Positions 48,926 through 57,419 of a DNA stretch of 64,000 bases are shown piece by piece (within the stretch, counting starts at the first letter, position 1; every line of letters starts with the position of its first letter). The DNA comes from Novosphingobium aureum (GTDB taxonomy: Bacteria; Pseudomonadota; Alphaproteobacteria; Sphingomonadales; Sphingomonadaceae), in assembly GCF_015865035.1 (NCBI RefSeq), contig NZ_JADZGI010000001.1, positions 868,001 to 932,000 of the forward strand. Reading direction: 5' to 3'. The notes below the pieces were generated by a model, which had not been told where the DNA came from, made no database searches, and saw nothing but the letters and a program-made list of their open reading frames with translations. Both the position numbers and the translations under genes were made by a program.

Positions 48926-49927
48926 ATGGACCATAGTCTCGCCCTCCCGCTGCTGTTCGGGCTCGTCGCGCTCGCACTGGCCTTCGACTTCCTCAACGGG
49001 CTGCACGATGCCGCGAACGCGATCGCGACAGTCGTCGCGACGCGGCTGCTCTCGCCGGTCATGGCGGTGCTCTTCGCCGCGGGCGGCAACTTCGCGGCCT
49101 ACTGGATCATGGGGCTCCACGTCGCAGAGACCGTGGGCAAGGGTATCATCGACAAGGACGCGGTGACGCCTGCGGTCGTTTTCGGCGCACTGGTCGGCGC
49201 GATGTTCTGGAACGTGGTGACCTGGCTCAAGGGCATTCCCTCGAGCTCGAGCCATGCGCTGATCGGCGGCCTGCTCGGCGCAGGCCTTGCCCACGGCGGC
49301 TTCGCGGTGGTCGAAAGCTCGGGCACGACCAAGACCATCGTCGCGATCTTCCTGTCGCCGACCATCGGCTTTGCCATCGCGATGCTGCTGATGCTGGGCA
49401 CGAGCTGGCTGTTCAAGGGCTTCTCGCCGCGCGGGTCGAACTCGGTGTTCAAGGCGCTGCATCTCCTGTCCTCGGCCGCCTACTCGATCAGCCACGGCGG
49501 CAACGACGCGCAGAAGACGATGGGCATCATCGCCGTGCTGCTCTATTCGACCGGGCATCTGGAGGGCGATTTCCACGTGCCCGAATGGGTCGTGCTGGCC
49601 TGCTACACGGCCATCGCGCTGGGCACGCTTTCGGGCGGGTGGAAGATCATCAAGACGATGGGCTCCAAGCTCACCAAGCTCAACCACCACTCGGGCTTCT
49701 GTGCCTCGAGCGCGGGTTCGGTCGTGGTTTTCGGCGCGAGCGCGATGGGCATTCCGGTATCGACGACCCATGCCATCACCGGTTCGGTCGTCGGCACCGG
49801 CGCGGCCCGGCGTGCGAGCGCGGTGCGCTGGTCGGTCGCGAGCCGCGTGATCGTCGCCTGGTTCATCACCATCCCGGCGAGCGCCATCGTCGGCGCGGCG
49901 TTCTATCTGCTCACGCGCCTGTTCTGA
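48926..49927 (+). CDS. PiT-family inorganic phosphate transporter
   Basis: 333 residues. Low-affinity phosphate:cation symporter. Both PiT signature repeats are present: ALAFDFLNGLHDAANAIATV with VTWLKGIPSSSSHALIGG, and SAAYSISHGGNDAQKTMGII with MGIPVSTTHAITGSVVGTG. Eight to ten hydrophobic segments. It follows the DUF47 part of the upstream gene, the usual accessory for PiT transporters. Confidence 0.93.
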   Translation: MDHSLALPLLFGLVALALAFDFLNGLHDAANAIATVVATRLLSPVMAVLFAAGGNFAAYWIMGLHVAETVGKGIIDKDAVTPAVVFGALVGAMFWNVVTWLKGIPSSSSHALIGGLLGAGLAHGGFAVVESSGTTKTIVAIFLSPTIGFAIAMLLMLGTSWLFKGFSPRGSNSVFKALHLLSSAAYSISHGGNDAQKTMGIIAVLLYSTGHLEGDFHVPEWVVLACYTAIALGTLSGGWKIIKTMGSKLTKLNHHSGFCASSAGSVVVFGASAMGIPVSTTHAITGSVVGTGAARRASAVRWSVASRVIVAWFITIPASAIVGAAFYLLTRLF

Positions 49928-50011
49928 TCTCGTCGAATGGGCGCTGCGCCCTCGACATAGGCCCGGGCAGTGACTAGGTCCGCCTGAGCAGTCAGAAAAG
50001 CGCATCCCCCC

Positions 50012-50677
50012 ATGAAGCTGATTATCGGCAACAAGAATTACTCGAGCTGGTCGCTGCGCGGCTGGCTCGCCTGCAAGCAGTCGGGCCTCCATTTCGATGA
50101 ACTGACCGTGCCCATCCTCGGCGAGGACTGGGAACACGTGAAGACGAGCACCAGCGATCTCGCGCCCAGCCAGGGCAAGGTGCCGATCCTGTGGGACGGC
50201 GATGCGGTGGTCTGGGACAGTCTCGCCATCGTCGACTTCCTTGCCGACAAGGTCGGGCGCGACCGGTTCTGGCCCAAGGACGATGCCGCGCGCGCGATGG
50301 CGCGCTCGATGGTCGCCGAGATGCATTCGGGCTACCTCGCGCTGCGCCGTACGCTGCCGATGAACGTGCGCAAGCGCCTGACCCTGCCCGGCGTGCCAGA
50401 GGACGTGCGCGACGACGTGGTGCGCATCCTCACGCTCTGGGCCGAGGCGCGCGCGCGTTTCGGGCAGGGCGGTCCCTTCCTGTTCGGCACCTTCGGCGCG
50501 GCCGACGTGTTCTATGCGCCGGTCGTCAGCCGCTTCCTCACTTACGGGATCGGGGTACCCGGCTTCGCGCAGGCCTACATGCAGGCGGTGTGGGAGCACG
50601 ACTGGATGCAGCAGTGGATCGCCGCGGCAGAAGCCGAGGACTGGGTGATCGAACAGTACGAGATGCCGGAAGAATGA
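50012..50677 (+). CDS. Glutathione S-transferase family protein
   Basis: 221 residues. Thioredoxin-like N-terminal domain with MKLIIGNKNYSSWSLRGWLA (NYSSWS carries the likely catalytic Ser/Tyr region) and the glutathione-contacting GKVPILWDGDAVVWDSLAIV, then an all-helical C-terminal domain. The N-terminal NKNYSSWSLRxWL form is a distinct proteobacterial GST group. Overlaps the next gene by 4 bp (ATGA). Substrate unknown. Confidence 0.85.
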   Translation: MKLIIGNKNYSSWSLRGWLACKQSGLHFDELTVPILGEDWEHVKTSTSDLAPSQGKVPILWDGDAVVWDSLAIVDFLADKVGRDRFWPKDDAARAMARSMVAEMHSGYLALRRTLPMNVRKRLTLPGVPEDVRDDVVRILTLWAEARARFGQGGPFLFGTFGAADVFYAPVVSRFLTYGIGVPGFAQAYMQAVWEHDWMQQWIAAAEAEDWVIEQYEMPEE

Positions 50678-51540
50678 CGATGAAGCGTTTGCTGGTTTCG
50701 CTGGCGGGCCTCGCGGGCCTGCTTGTCTCGGGTCAGGCGCAGGCCTGGGGCGCCTATGGCCACCGCACCGTCGGCGCCATCGCCTGGGAGAACGTCGCAC
50801 CCGAAACGCGCAGCGCGATCCGTCGCCTGCTCGCGCATCAGGAAGAGATCGATACCCCGCAGTGCGCGATGCACTCGATCGAGGATGCCGCGGTCTGGCC
50901 CGACTGCATCAAGGGTGAGCGTTGGCGCTGGGCCTTCGCGTCCTCGTGGCACTACCACGACCAGCCGATCTGCGGCAGCTTCGACCTCAAGACCGAATGC
51001 CGCGACGGCAATTGCGCGACCGCGCAGATCGAGCGTAACGAGCGCCTGCTCGCCGACCGCAAGCTGGCGCCGGTGCTGCGGCTCGAGGCGCTGGCCTTCG
51101 TCGTCCACTTCGTCGGCGACATCCACCAGCCGCTTCACGTCGGCGAGAACCACGATCTTGGCGGCAACCGGATCAAGGCCGACTACGGCATTGCACCGGG
51201 GCGCAACCTGCACTCGATCTGGGACGGGGTGCTGGCCGAGCGCGCGATCACCTCCGCGCGCCCGCCGCTGGTGCGCCGCTATAGCGCGGCCGAGAAGGCC
51301 GAGCTCGCCACCGGCTCGGTCGAGGACTGGGCGCGTGAATCCTGGCAGGTCTCCAAGGACTTCCTCTATCCCGCCGCTTTCGGCGAGCTTCCCTGCGACG
51401 ATGCGGGCAAGGCGAAGGAAGGCAAGAAGATCGTCTGGTCGAACGAGGCGACGCAGGCCGCGATCCCGATCATCGACAAGCGCATCGAGCAGGCCGGGCT
51501 GAGGCTGGCGAAGATGCTCGACAAGGCGCTCGGAGCCTGA
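50674..51540 (+). CDS. Secreted S1/P1-type nuclease
   Basis: 288 residues with signal peptide (KRLLVSLAGLAGLLVSGQAQ, cleaved before AWG). S1/P1 nucleases need the mature N-terminal Trp and several His/Asp for three zinc ions; WGAYGHRTVGAIAWE, SSWHYHDQPICG, FVVHFVGDIHQPLHVGENHD and LGGNRIKADYG supply them. The usual disulphide Cys are also visible. Translationally coupled to the GST gene. Expected periplasmic or extracellular degradation of single-stranded nucleic acids and 3'-nucleotides. Confidence 0.9.
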   Translation: MTMKRLLVSLAGLAGLLVSGQAQAWGAYGHRTVGAIAWENVAPETRSAIRRLLAHQEEIDTPQCAMHSIEDAAVWPDCIKGERWRWAFASSWHYHDQPICGSFDLKTECRDGNCATAQIERNERLLADRKLAPVLRLEALAFVVHFVGDIHQPLHVGENHDLGGNRIKADYGIAPGRNLHSIWDGVLAERAITSARPPLVRRYSAAEKAELATGSVEDWARESWQVSKDFLYPAAFGELPCDDAGKAKEGKKIVWSNEATQAAIPIIDKRIEQAGLRLAKMLDKALGA

Positions 51541-51579
51541 TTCAAGGGACCGGCTCGGCAAAAGGACAAGGGTGACACG

Positions 51580-52641
51580 ATGCACGATGGATCGCATGGT
51601 TTCTCGCGGCGCGCGGCGCTGGTGCGGCTCGGCGGCGTCACGGCGCTGTCGGCTGCGGCGCTGAGCGGCCCGTGGCGGGCACTGGCAGCCCCTGCGTACG
51701 ATCCGGTCTCCTACATCGCCCCCGAACTGCGCCCGTTCCTGAAGGACCACAAGCCGCGCACGGTCGGCTACGAATGGACCTGGGATGTGGTCAAGCCGAC
51801 GCGCAAGAGCGCAGCGCAGCTCGCCGCGCCACTGCCCAAGGGGCCCTGGCGCGCGATCAAGGTCCCCGTGCCGGGCGGCAGGCCGCCGGTGACGATCTAC
51901 GTCGTCAACGAGCTGAAGGGCCGTCGGCGCGGCGGCATCGTCCATACTCACGGCGGCGGCTACATCATGGGCTATGCGCGCGACGCACTGGCCGGTGTCG
52001 CGCAGATGGCGCGTGAACTGGATTGTACGCTCGTCACCGTCGAATACCGCCTCGCCCCCGAGACCACTTACGAAGGCTCTCGCGAGGACACCTACGCCGC
52101 GCTCAAGTGGCTTTACACCCATGCCGACGAGGTCGGTGTCGACCGCGACAGGATCGCCCTGCTCGGCGACAGCGCGGGCGGTGGCCATGCCGCTCTGCTC
52201 GCGATCACCGCGCGCGATCGCGGCGAGGTGCCGGTCGCCTTCCAGTGCCTTGTCTATCCCATGCTCGACGACCGCGTGGGCACGACCATCGAGCGTCCGC
52301 GCCAGATGGGCGAATATGTCTGGACGCCCGAGGCGAACCACTATGGCTGGCGCTCGTTCCTCGGCCGCGAGCCGGGGCAGGCGGGCAAGGTCGACGGCGT
52401 GCCCGGGCGCGTCGCCAGCGTTGAAGGGCTGCCCCCGGCGTGGATCGGGGTGGGCGGCACCGACCTGTTCATGGAAGAGGACGTCGATTACGGCGAGCGC
52501 CTGCTCAACGCCGGGATCGGTTGCGAGATCATGGTCCAGCCCGGCGCCTACCACGCCTTCGACCTGATCGCCCCGAAGACGGATATCGCCCGCCGCTTCA
52601 CCGCCTCGAAGATGGCCGCGCTGGCACGCGCAATCGGCTAG
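51580..52641 (+). CDS. Tat-exported HSL-type esterase
   Basis: 353 residues. The N-terminus (GFSRRAALVRLGGVTALSAA) has a twin-arginine SRRAAL signal. Alpha/beta-hydrolase of the hormone-sensitive-lipase type: oxyanion motif THGGGYIMG, nucleophile ALLGDSAGGGHAALL, an Asp in VGGTDLFMEE and the His in PGAYHAFDLIA. All of the catalytic triad is present. Substrate unknown; short-chain esters are typical. Confidence 0.88.
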   Translation: MHDGSHGFSRRAALVRLGGVTALSAAALSGPWRALAAPAYDPVSYIAPELRPFLKDHKPRTVGYEWTWDVVKPTRKSAAQLAAPLPKGPWRAIKVPVPGGRPPVTIYVVNELKGRRRGGIVHTHGGGYIMGYARDALAGVAQMARELDCTLVTVEYRLAPETTYEGSREDTYAALKWLYTHADEVGVDRDRIALLGDSAGGGHAALLAITARDRGEVPVAFQCLVYPMLDDRVGTTIERPRQMGEYVWTPEANHYGWRSFLGREPGQAGKVDGVPGRVASVEGLPPAWIGVGGTDLFMEEDVDYGERLLNAGIGCEIMVQPGAYHAFDLIAPKTDIARRFTASKMAALARAIG

Positions 52642-52673
52642 CAGCCGAAGCGCGCCACGCTACCACCGCGCGG

Positions 52674-53396
52674 TCAGGCCTGCCCTTTCGCCGCGCCGGC
52701 CTGCTTCTTCGGTGCCACTTTCTTTGCTGCCGCTTTCTTCGCTGCAGCGGTCTTCGCGCCCTTTTCGAGGACCTTGTCCTTGAAGCCGCACAGGTCGACC
52801 ACCGGGCAGCGCCAGCACTCGGGGGTGCGCGCCTTGCAGATGTAGCGTCCGTGCAGGATCATCCAGTGGTGCGAGCCGACGCGGAAAGGGTTGGGGACCT
52901 TCTTCTCCAGCCCCTTCTCGACCGCGAGCGGGGTCTTGCCCTTGGCCATGCCGGTACGGTTGGCGACGCGGAAGATATGCGTGTCGACCGCGAAGGTCTC
53001 GGCCCCGAAGGCGCAGTTCATGACCACGTTGGCGGTCTTGCGGCCCACCCCGGGCAGCTCGACCAGTGCGTCGCGGTCCTGCGGAACCTCGCCGCCGTAG
53101 CGATCGACCAGCATCTGCGAGAGCGCGATGACGTTCTTCGCCTTGGAGTTGAACAGGCCGATGGTCTTGATGTGCTCCTTGAGTCCTTCCTCGCCCAGCT
53201 CGACCATCTGCTGGGGTGTCGTGACCTCGCGGAACAGCGCGCGCGTCGCCTTGTTGACGCCGACGTCGGTCGACTGCGCCGAGAGCGTGACCGCGACGAG
53301 CAACTGGTAGACGTTGCCGAATTCGAGCTCGGTCACCGGGTCGGGATTGAGCTCGGCAAGGCGGCGGAAGAACTCGAAGATCTGGTCCTTCTTCAA
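52674..53396 (-). CDS. nth: Endonuclease III
   Basis: 240 residues from a TTG that overlaps the dapB stop (TTGA). Removes oxidised pyrimidines and cuts AP sites. Helix-hairpin-helix ELPGVGRKTANVVMNCAFG contains the catalytic Lys, and AVDTHIFRVANRTG the catalytic Asp. The 4Fe-4S cluster ligands C-x6-C-x2-C-x5-C are in CKARTPECWRCPVVDLC. A Lys/Ala-rich tail of about 25 residues (AAAKKAAAKKVAPKKQAG) extends the usual end. Confidence 0.94.
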   Translation of the reverse strand: MKKDQIFEFFRRLAELNPDPVTELEFGNVYQLLVAVTLSAQSTDVGVNKATRALFREVTTPQQMVELGEEGLKEHIKTIGLFNSKAKNVIALSQMLVDRYGGEVPQDRDALVELPGVGRKTANVVMNCAFGAETFAVDTHIFRVANRTGMAKGKTPLAVEKGLEKKVPNPFRVGSHHWMILHGRYICKARTPECWRCPVVDLCGFKDKVLEKGAKTAAAKKAAAKKVAPKKQAGAAKGQA

Positions 53397-54121
53397 AGGC
53401 CGAGCACCTCGGGCATGGTGTAGCGCCCGGCGCCCTTGCCCACGATCCACTGCGCCGCGCGCACCGCGCCCTTGGCGAAGATGGAGCGGTTCTCGGCCAT
53501 GTGTGAGAGCGCGAGGCGCTCGTTGTCGGCGAGGAAGTGGACGGTGTGGTCGCCCGCGACGGTGCCGCCGCGCAGCGCGGCAATGCCGATGGTGCCCGCC
53601 TCGCGGCTGCCGGTGATGCCGTCGCGCCCGCGCACCGCCTTGTCCTCGAGCGCGACCTCGCGGCCCTTGGCGGCGGCTTCGCCGAGCAGGAGCGCGGTGC
53701 CCGAGGGCGCATCGACCTTCATGCGGTGGTGCGTCTCGACCACCTCGATGTCCCAGTCCTCGCCGAGACGGCTCGCCGCCTCGCGCACGAGGTGGGCAAG
53801 CAGCGTGACGCCGAGCGAGGTATTGCCGGTCTGCAGCACCGGGATGGTCCTGGCTGCCTCGTCGATCAGCCAGTGGTGGCGTTCTTCAAGGCCGGTGGTG
53901 CCGATGACGATCGGCAGGTTCGCGGCAAGCGCGGCATCGAGGTTGGCCTCGAGCGCGGCAGGGCTGGAGAAGTCGATCAGCACGTCGCAGGCAGCCGTGA
54001 TGGCGGAGGCATCGCCGTCGCGGTCGACCCCGCCGCCGAGCGTCTCTCCGGCCTCGGCGATGGCCTGTGCGATCGCCTGGCCCATGCGCCCCTGGCTGCC
54101 GATGATTCCGATTTGCGTCAC
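53393..54121 (-). CDS. dapB: 4-hydroxy-tetrahydrodipicolinate reductase DapB
   Basis: 242 residues. Lysine/diaminopimelate pathway. N-terminal nucleotide fingerprint MTQIGIIGSQGRMGQAIAQA, then DFSSPAAL, VIGTTGL and the family signature VETHHRMKVDAPSGTALLLG with the substrate Lys. GTVAGDHTVHFLADNERLAL is the C-terminal domain. Overlaps nth by 4 bp; the dapB-nth pair is probably cotranscribed. Confidence 0.95.
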   Translation of the reverse strand: MTQIGIIGSQGRMGQAIAQAIAEAGETLGGGVDRDGDASAITAACDVLIDFSSPAALEANLDAALAANLPIVIGTTGLEERHHWLIDEAARTIPVLQTGNTSLGVTLLAHLVREAASRLGEDWDIEVVETHHRMKVDAPSGTALLLGEAAAKGREVALEDKAVRGRDGITGSREAGTIGIAALRGGTVAGDHTVHFLADNERLALSHMAENRSIFAKGAVRAAQWIVGKGAGRYTMPEVLGL

Positions 54122-54279
54122 GTCACTGTCTCCGCCGGGTCACTTGTCGCGGGGCTGCGCGCTACGGGCTTGTCCCGGAGCGGCGGCTGCCCCTAGTCTG
54201 GCCCAAGCGCATGGCGAAAAACCGCGCGCGAGACAAGCCGCAGCGCACAGGCGCGCCCGGCGACAGGAAAGGAGCGGCG

Positions 54280-55002
54280 ATGCGCCTCAAGGCCGATGCC
54301 AATATCGTGATCCTCACCGGTGCTGGGGTCAGCGCCGAGAGCGGGATCGACACCTTCCGCGATTCGGGCGGGCTATGGGAGCAGCACCGGGTCGAGGACG
54401 TCGCCACGCCCGAGGCCTTCGCGCGCGATCCCGAACTGGTGCTGCGCTTCTACGACATGCGCCGCGCGGCGATCCAGACGTGCGAGCCCAATGCCGCCCA
54501 CCATGCGCTCGCGCGGTTGCAGCGCGCGTGGGCAGGGCAGGTCACGCTCGTTACCCAGAACGTCGACGATCTCCACGACCGTGCCGCGGCTACGGCGGGT
54601 GTCGAGGACGCGCGGGTGATCCACATGCACGGCGAGCATCTCAACGCCTGGTGCACCGCTTGCGACACGCGCTCGCGCTGGCGCGCGACGCTGATCGAGC
54701 GGCCTGCCTGCCCGGCCTGCGGCGAGGCGGCGCTGCGCCCCGACATCGTCTGGTTTGGCGAAATCCCCTATCGCATGGACGAGATCATCGCGGCGGTGGA
54801 GAGCGCCGACCTGTTCGTCTCGATCGGGACCTCGGGCGCGGTCTACCCGGCGGCGGGGCTGGTGCGCATGGCCGGCGAGGCGGGCGCGCAGACGCTCGAA
54901 CTCAACCTCGAGCCCTCGCAGGGCAGCCACTGGTTCGATGAGGCGCGCCACGGCCCGGCGACGCGGCTCGTGGCACAGTGGGTGGAGCAGCTGCTGGGCT
55001 GA
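54280..55002 (+). CDS. cobB: Sirtuin-type NAD-dependent protein deacylase
   Basis: 240 residues from the ATG at 54280, which has AAAGGAG upstream. NAD motifs IVILTGAGVSAESGIDTFRD and QNVDDLHDRAA, catalytic His in VIHMHGEH, zinc pairs CTAC and CPAC, then RPDIVWFGEIPY. The YxxR motif (FYDMRR) that selects succinyl-/malonyl-lysine in SIRT5/CobB-type enzymes is present, so desuccinylase activity is likely. Confidence 0.9.
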   Translation: MRLKADANIVILTGAGVSAESGIDTFRDSGGLWEQHRVEDVATPEAFARDPELVLRFYDMRRAAIQTCEPNAAHHALARLQRAWAGQVTLVTQNVDDLHDRAAATAGVEDARVIHMHGEHLNAWCTACDTRSRWRATLIERPACPACGEAALRPDIVWFGEIPYRMDEIIAAVESADLFVSIGTSGAVYPAAGLVRMAGEAGAQTLELNLEPSQGSHWFDEARHGPATRLVAQWVEQLLG

Positions 55003-55025
55003 CGCGGGGCGCGTCTATCGCTCCA

Positions 55026-55799
55026 TCAGCCAGGATTCCCGCAGGCGCTGCACGAGGGGTCCTTGGCCATGCGGATCGCGCGCATGCCCGGCGCCATGCC
55101 GTCGATGAGGTGGAGCTTGCCGTACTGCGGGTCGCCGAAAGCGGCATGGCCTGCGAGCAGCGCGCGCATGGCATGCATCGCGGCGAAGGTGCCGACCATG
55201 CCGACCATCGCGCCAAGCACGCCGTCTGCAGCGCAAGTGTCGCAGTCCTGCGCGTCGAAGGCATCGCCCACGAAGCAGCGGTAGCAGGGCTGGTCGGGCA
55301 GGTGTCCCGCGAAATTGGCGACCTGGCCCTGGAAGCGCCCGATCGCCGCGCTCGTCAGGGTAATGCCCATATCGACACAGGCATCCGACACCGCGAGGCG
55401 AGTCGCGAAGTTGTCACACCCGTCCAATACGAGGTTGGCGCCGGAAAGGATGCGAGGCGCATTGTCATTCCCTAACCGCTCGACATGCGTCGTGACCTTG
55501 AGGCCAACATCAAAACGCCGCACCCATTCGGCCGCCGCTTCCGCCTTGTGCTTGCCGATATCCGATGGCGTGTAAACCGTCTGGCGCTGGAGGTTGGAGA
55601 CGTCGATGACGTCGTCGTCCACCAGGGTCAGGCGTCCTATGCCGGCTGCGGCGAGATATTGCAGCGCTGGACTGCCGATCCCGCCGCAGCCGACCAGTAC
55701 GACGTGCGCATCGCATAGCGCGGCCTGCCCGGCGCCGCCCACTTCGGGCAGGACGATGTGGCGCGCGAAGCGCTCGAGACGGTCGCTCGTCAGGCTCAT
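55026..55799 (-). CDS. ThiF/MoeB-family adenylyltransferase
   Basis: 257 residues. Activates the C-terminus of a ubiquitin-like sulfur carrier (MoaD or ThiS). RHIVLPEVGGAGQAALCDAH, the nucleotide motif VVLVGCGGIGSPALQYLAAA, DVIDVSNLQRQ, and the zinc Cys in CYRCFVGDA, CDTCAA, and SCSACGNPG at the end. There is no rhodanese domain. The partner carrier is not in the window, so ThiF and MoeB cannot be told apart. Overlaps the DUF983 gene by 4 bp. Confidence 0.85.
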   Translation of the reverse strand: MSLTSDRLERFARHIVLPEVGGAGQAALCDAHVVLVGCGGIGSPALQYLAAAGIGRLTLVDDDVIDVSNLQRQTVYTPSDIGKHKAEAAAEWVRRFDVGLKVTTHVERLGNDNAPRILSGANLVLDGCDNFATRLAVSDACVDMGITLTSAAIGRFQGQVANFAGHLPDQPCYRCFVGDAFDAQDCDTCAADGVLGAMVGMVGTFAAMHAMRALLAGHAAFGDPQYGKLHLIDGMAPGMRAIRMAKDPSCSACGNPG

Positions 55800-56251
55800 G
55801 CTCGGGGATTGTCCTCGTATTCTTCGGGGGTGTGTTCTTCGGGGGCGGCTGGCTCGAGCGCCACGCGTTCGCGCCGGAAACCGTTGAGCCCGAACCACCA
55901 CTGCGCCGCGACCACCGCGCCCTTGGCCGGCTGCAGCATGCCCAGCATCATCGCCAGCGCGAGCGGGATCAGCACCGAGAAGATCGCCGCAGGTCCCATG
56001 TCCCAGTCTCGCACCATGGCGATGACCAGCGGGGCGAGCAGGTGGCCAGTGACGATGATCGCGATGTAGGCGGGGAAGTCATCCGCGCTCTGATGCGTGA
56101 GATCGAGCGTGCAGACCGGGCAATTATCGCGCGGTTTGAGCCACTTGCGAAAGAGACTGCCCTCGCCGCAGCGGGGGCAGCGGGCCCGCGCCCCGCGCAG
56201 GGCCGCCTCGCCGAAAGTGCCGGGCAGAAGGGATTCGCGCGAGGGCTCCAT
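55796..56251 (-). CDS. DUF983 membrane protein
   Basis: 151 residues. N-terminal zinc-ribbon-like Cys pairs (CPRCGEGSLFRKWLKPRDNC then PVC) and two membrane segments (AYIAIIVTGHLLAPLVIAMV and AIFSVLIPLALAMMLGMLQP). The DUF983 signature RCPRCGEGxLF...L.....C..C and DFPAYI is intact. Function unknown; often near cytochrome oxidase genes, which are not seen here. ATGA overlap with the following gene. Confidence 0.85.
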   Translation of the reverse strand: MEPSRESLLPGTFGEAALRGARARCPRCGEGSLFRKWLKPRDNCPVCTLDLTHQSADDFPAYIAIIVTGHLLAPLVIAMVRDWDMGPAAIFSVLIPLALAMMLGMLQPAKGAVVAAQWWFGLNGFRRERVALEPAAPEEHTPEEYEDNPRA

Positions 56252-56322
56252 GGCCAGTGGCTCTAGAGCATGGACCGCGCCGGGGGAAGGGTGCGCGCGA
56301 GCAGCTGGCGTCGCGCGCTGGT

Positions 56323-57192
56323 TCAGGCTGGCAGCGCCTGCCGCGCGATTTCGACGCGGTTTCGGCCTGCCTGCTTGGCGACGTAGAGCGCTTCATCGGC
56401 CCGGCGCGTGGCATCGTCGAGCTCGGCGTAGCGGTGCAGGCTGGCGATGCCGCAGGAGAACGTCACCGGGCGCTGCGTGCCGGGCAGTTCGGCGTCGGCA
56501 GCGATCGTCGCACGCAGACGCTCCATGACCTGCGCGGCCTCCTCGAGCGCGGTATCGGGGAACAGCACGATGAATTCCTCGCCGCCCCAGCGCGCGCAGA
56601 TGTCCGAGCGGCGCAGCAAGGCGTTGATACGCTGGGCGAAGACCATCAGCAGGGCATCGCCGCGGGCATGGCCCAGCCTGTCGTTGACCTGCTTGAAGTG
56701 GTCGATGTCGAGCATCGCGACCGCGGCCTCGGTCTCGTGGACCAGCAGTTTGCGTGCGACCTCGGTGAAGCCGCGACGGTTGCGCAGGCTCGTGAGCGAA
56801 TCGCGCCCGGCCTCGTCGGTGAGCAGCTCGATGCGCGTGGCGCTTTCGTTGGCCGCCGCCGCGACGCCTTCGAGCAGGCGCCCGACGAGATCGCCGCCGC
56901 CGCGCGGCATGTGGGAGATGCGCTCGCCCGACTGGACGGCGCGCAGCATCTCTGTCGCCTCCTCGATCGGGGCGAGCAGGGCGCGGATCGAGGCGAGGCC
57001 TGCCGCCGTGCCGAAGAGCGTGGCGACGAGCAGGACGACGAGCGTCGTCGTTTCCCACCGGCCGGTCACCGCCTGATAGACGATCGCGGCGACGAGCGGG
57101 ATGTGCACGGCCACGAAGCAGACCGAGAGCAGGCGCCGCTCGTAATGGCGGGGAAAGAGGAAGGTGGTTGCCGAATAGAAGCGCATGGCCAT
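56323..57192 (-). CDS. Membrane-bound diguanylate cyclase (GGDEF domain)
   Basis: 289 residues. N-terminal membrane part with two segments (LLSVCFVAVHIPLVAAIVYQ and TTTLVVLLVATLFGTAAGLA), a HAMP-like linker, and a GGDEF domain. The active site reads CARWGGEEFIVLFPD (GGEEF, functional in cyclases). DRDSLTSLRNRRGF-type DSLTSLRNRRGF and VAMLDIDHFKQVNDRLGHAR with the metal Asp are conserved. No inhibitory RxxD was seen. Makes c-di-GMP, which would affect motility and surface growth. Two Met starts (57192 or 57186) are possible. Confidence 0.88.
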   Translation of the reverse strand: MAMRFYSATTFLFPRHYERRLLSVCFVAVHIPLVAAIVYQAVTGRWETTTLVVLLVATLFGTAAGLASIRALLAPIEEATEMLRAVQSGERISHMPRGGGDLVGRLLEGVAAAANESATRIELLTDEAGRDSLTSLRNRRGFTEVARKLLVHETEAAVAMLDIDHFKQVNDRLGHARGDALLMVFAQRINALLRRSDICARWGGEEFIVLFPDTALEEAAQVMERLRATIAADAELPGTQRPVTFSCGIASLHRYAELDDATRRADEALYVAKQAGRNRVEIARQALPA

Positions 57193-57331
57193 GGCTATAG
57201 GCGATTTTCCGGAGTTTGCGAATTGGCCGAAGGTGGCCTGTCTCCCGGTTCTGGACCCGCAAGTCCTCGCCTCGGAACGGACCAGTTCGTGCACCGGGCA
57301 ACACGAGGGCGGGGGAGGGGCGCCAGAATGC

Positions 57332-57363
57332 AAAAGGAGCGCCGGACCCAGGTCCGACGCTCC
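57332..57363 (-). terminator. Terminator of dnaA
   Basis: On the minus strand a GGAGCG/CGCTCC and CGGACC/GGTCCG stem with a mismatch between the two and a 2-nt loop is followed by TTTT. It lies 57 bp downstream of the dnaA stop. Confidence 0.7.
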
Positions 57364-57419
57364 CTTGCTTGTCAACATTTGCAGTGGCCCGTTGCGGGCC
57401 CGTTGTGGCCCCTGCGCGA

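Noticed and set aside
48917..52554. Large minus-strand open frames opposite the PiT, GST, nuclease and esterase genes
   Set aside because: All four sense genes have intact family motifs; the antisense products have none.
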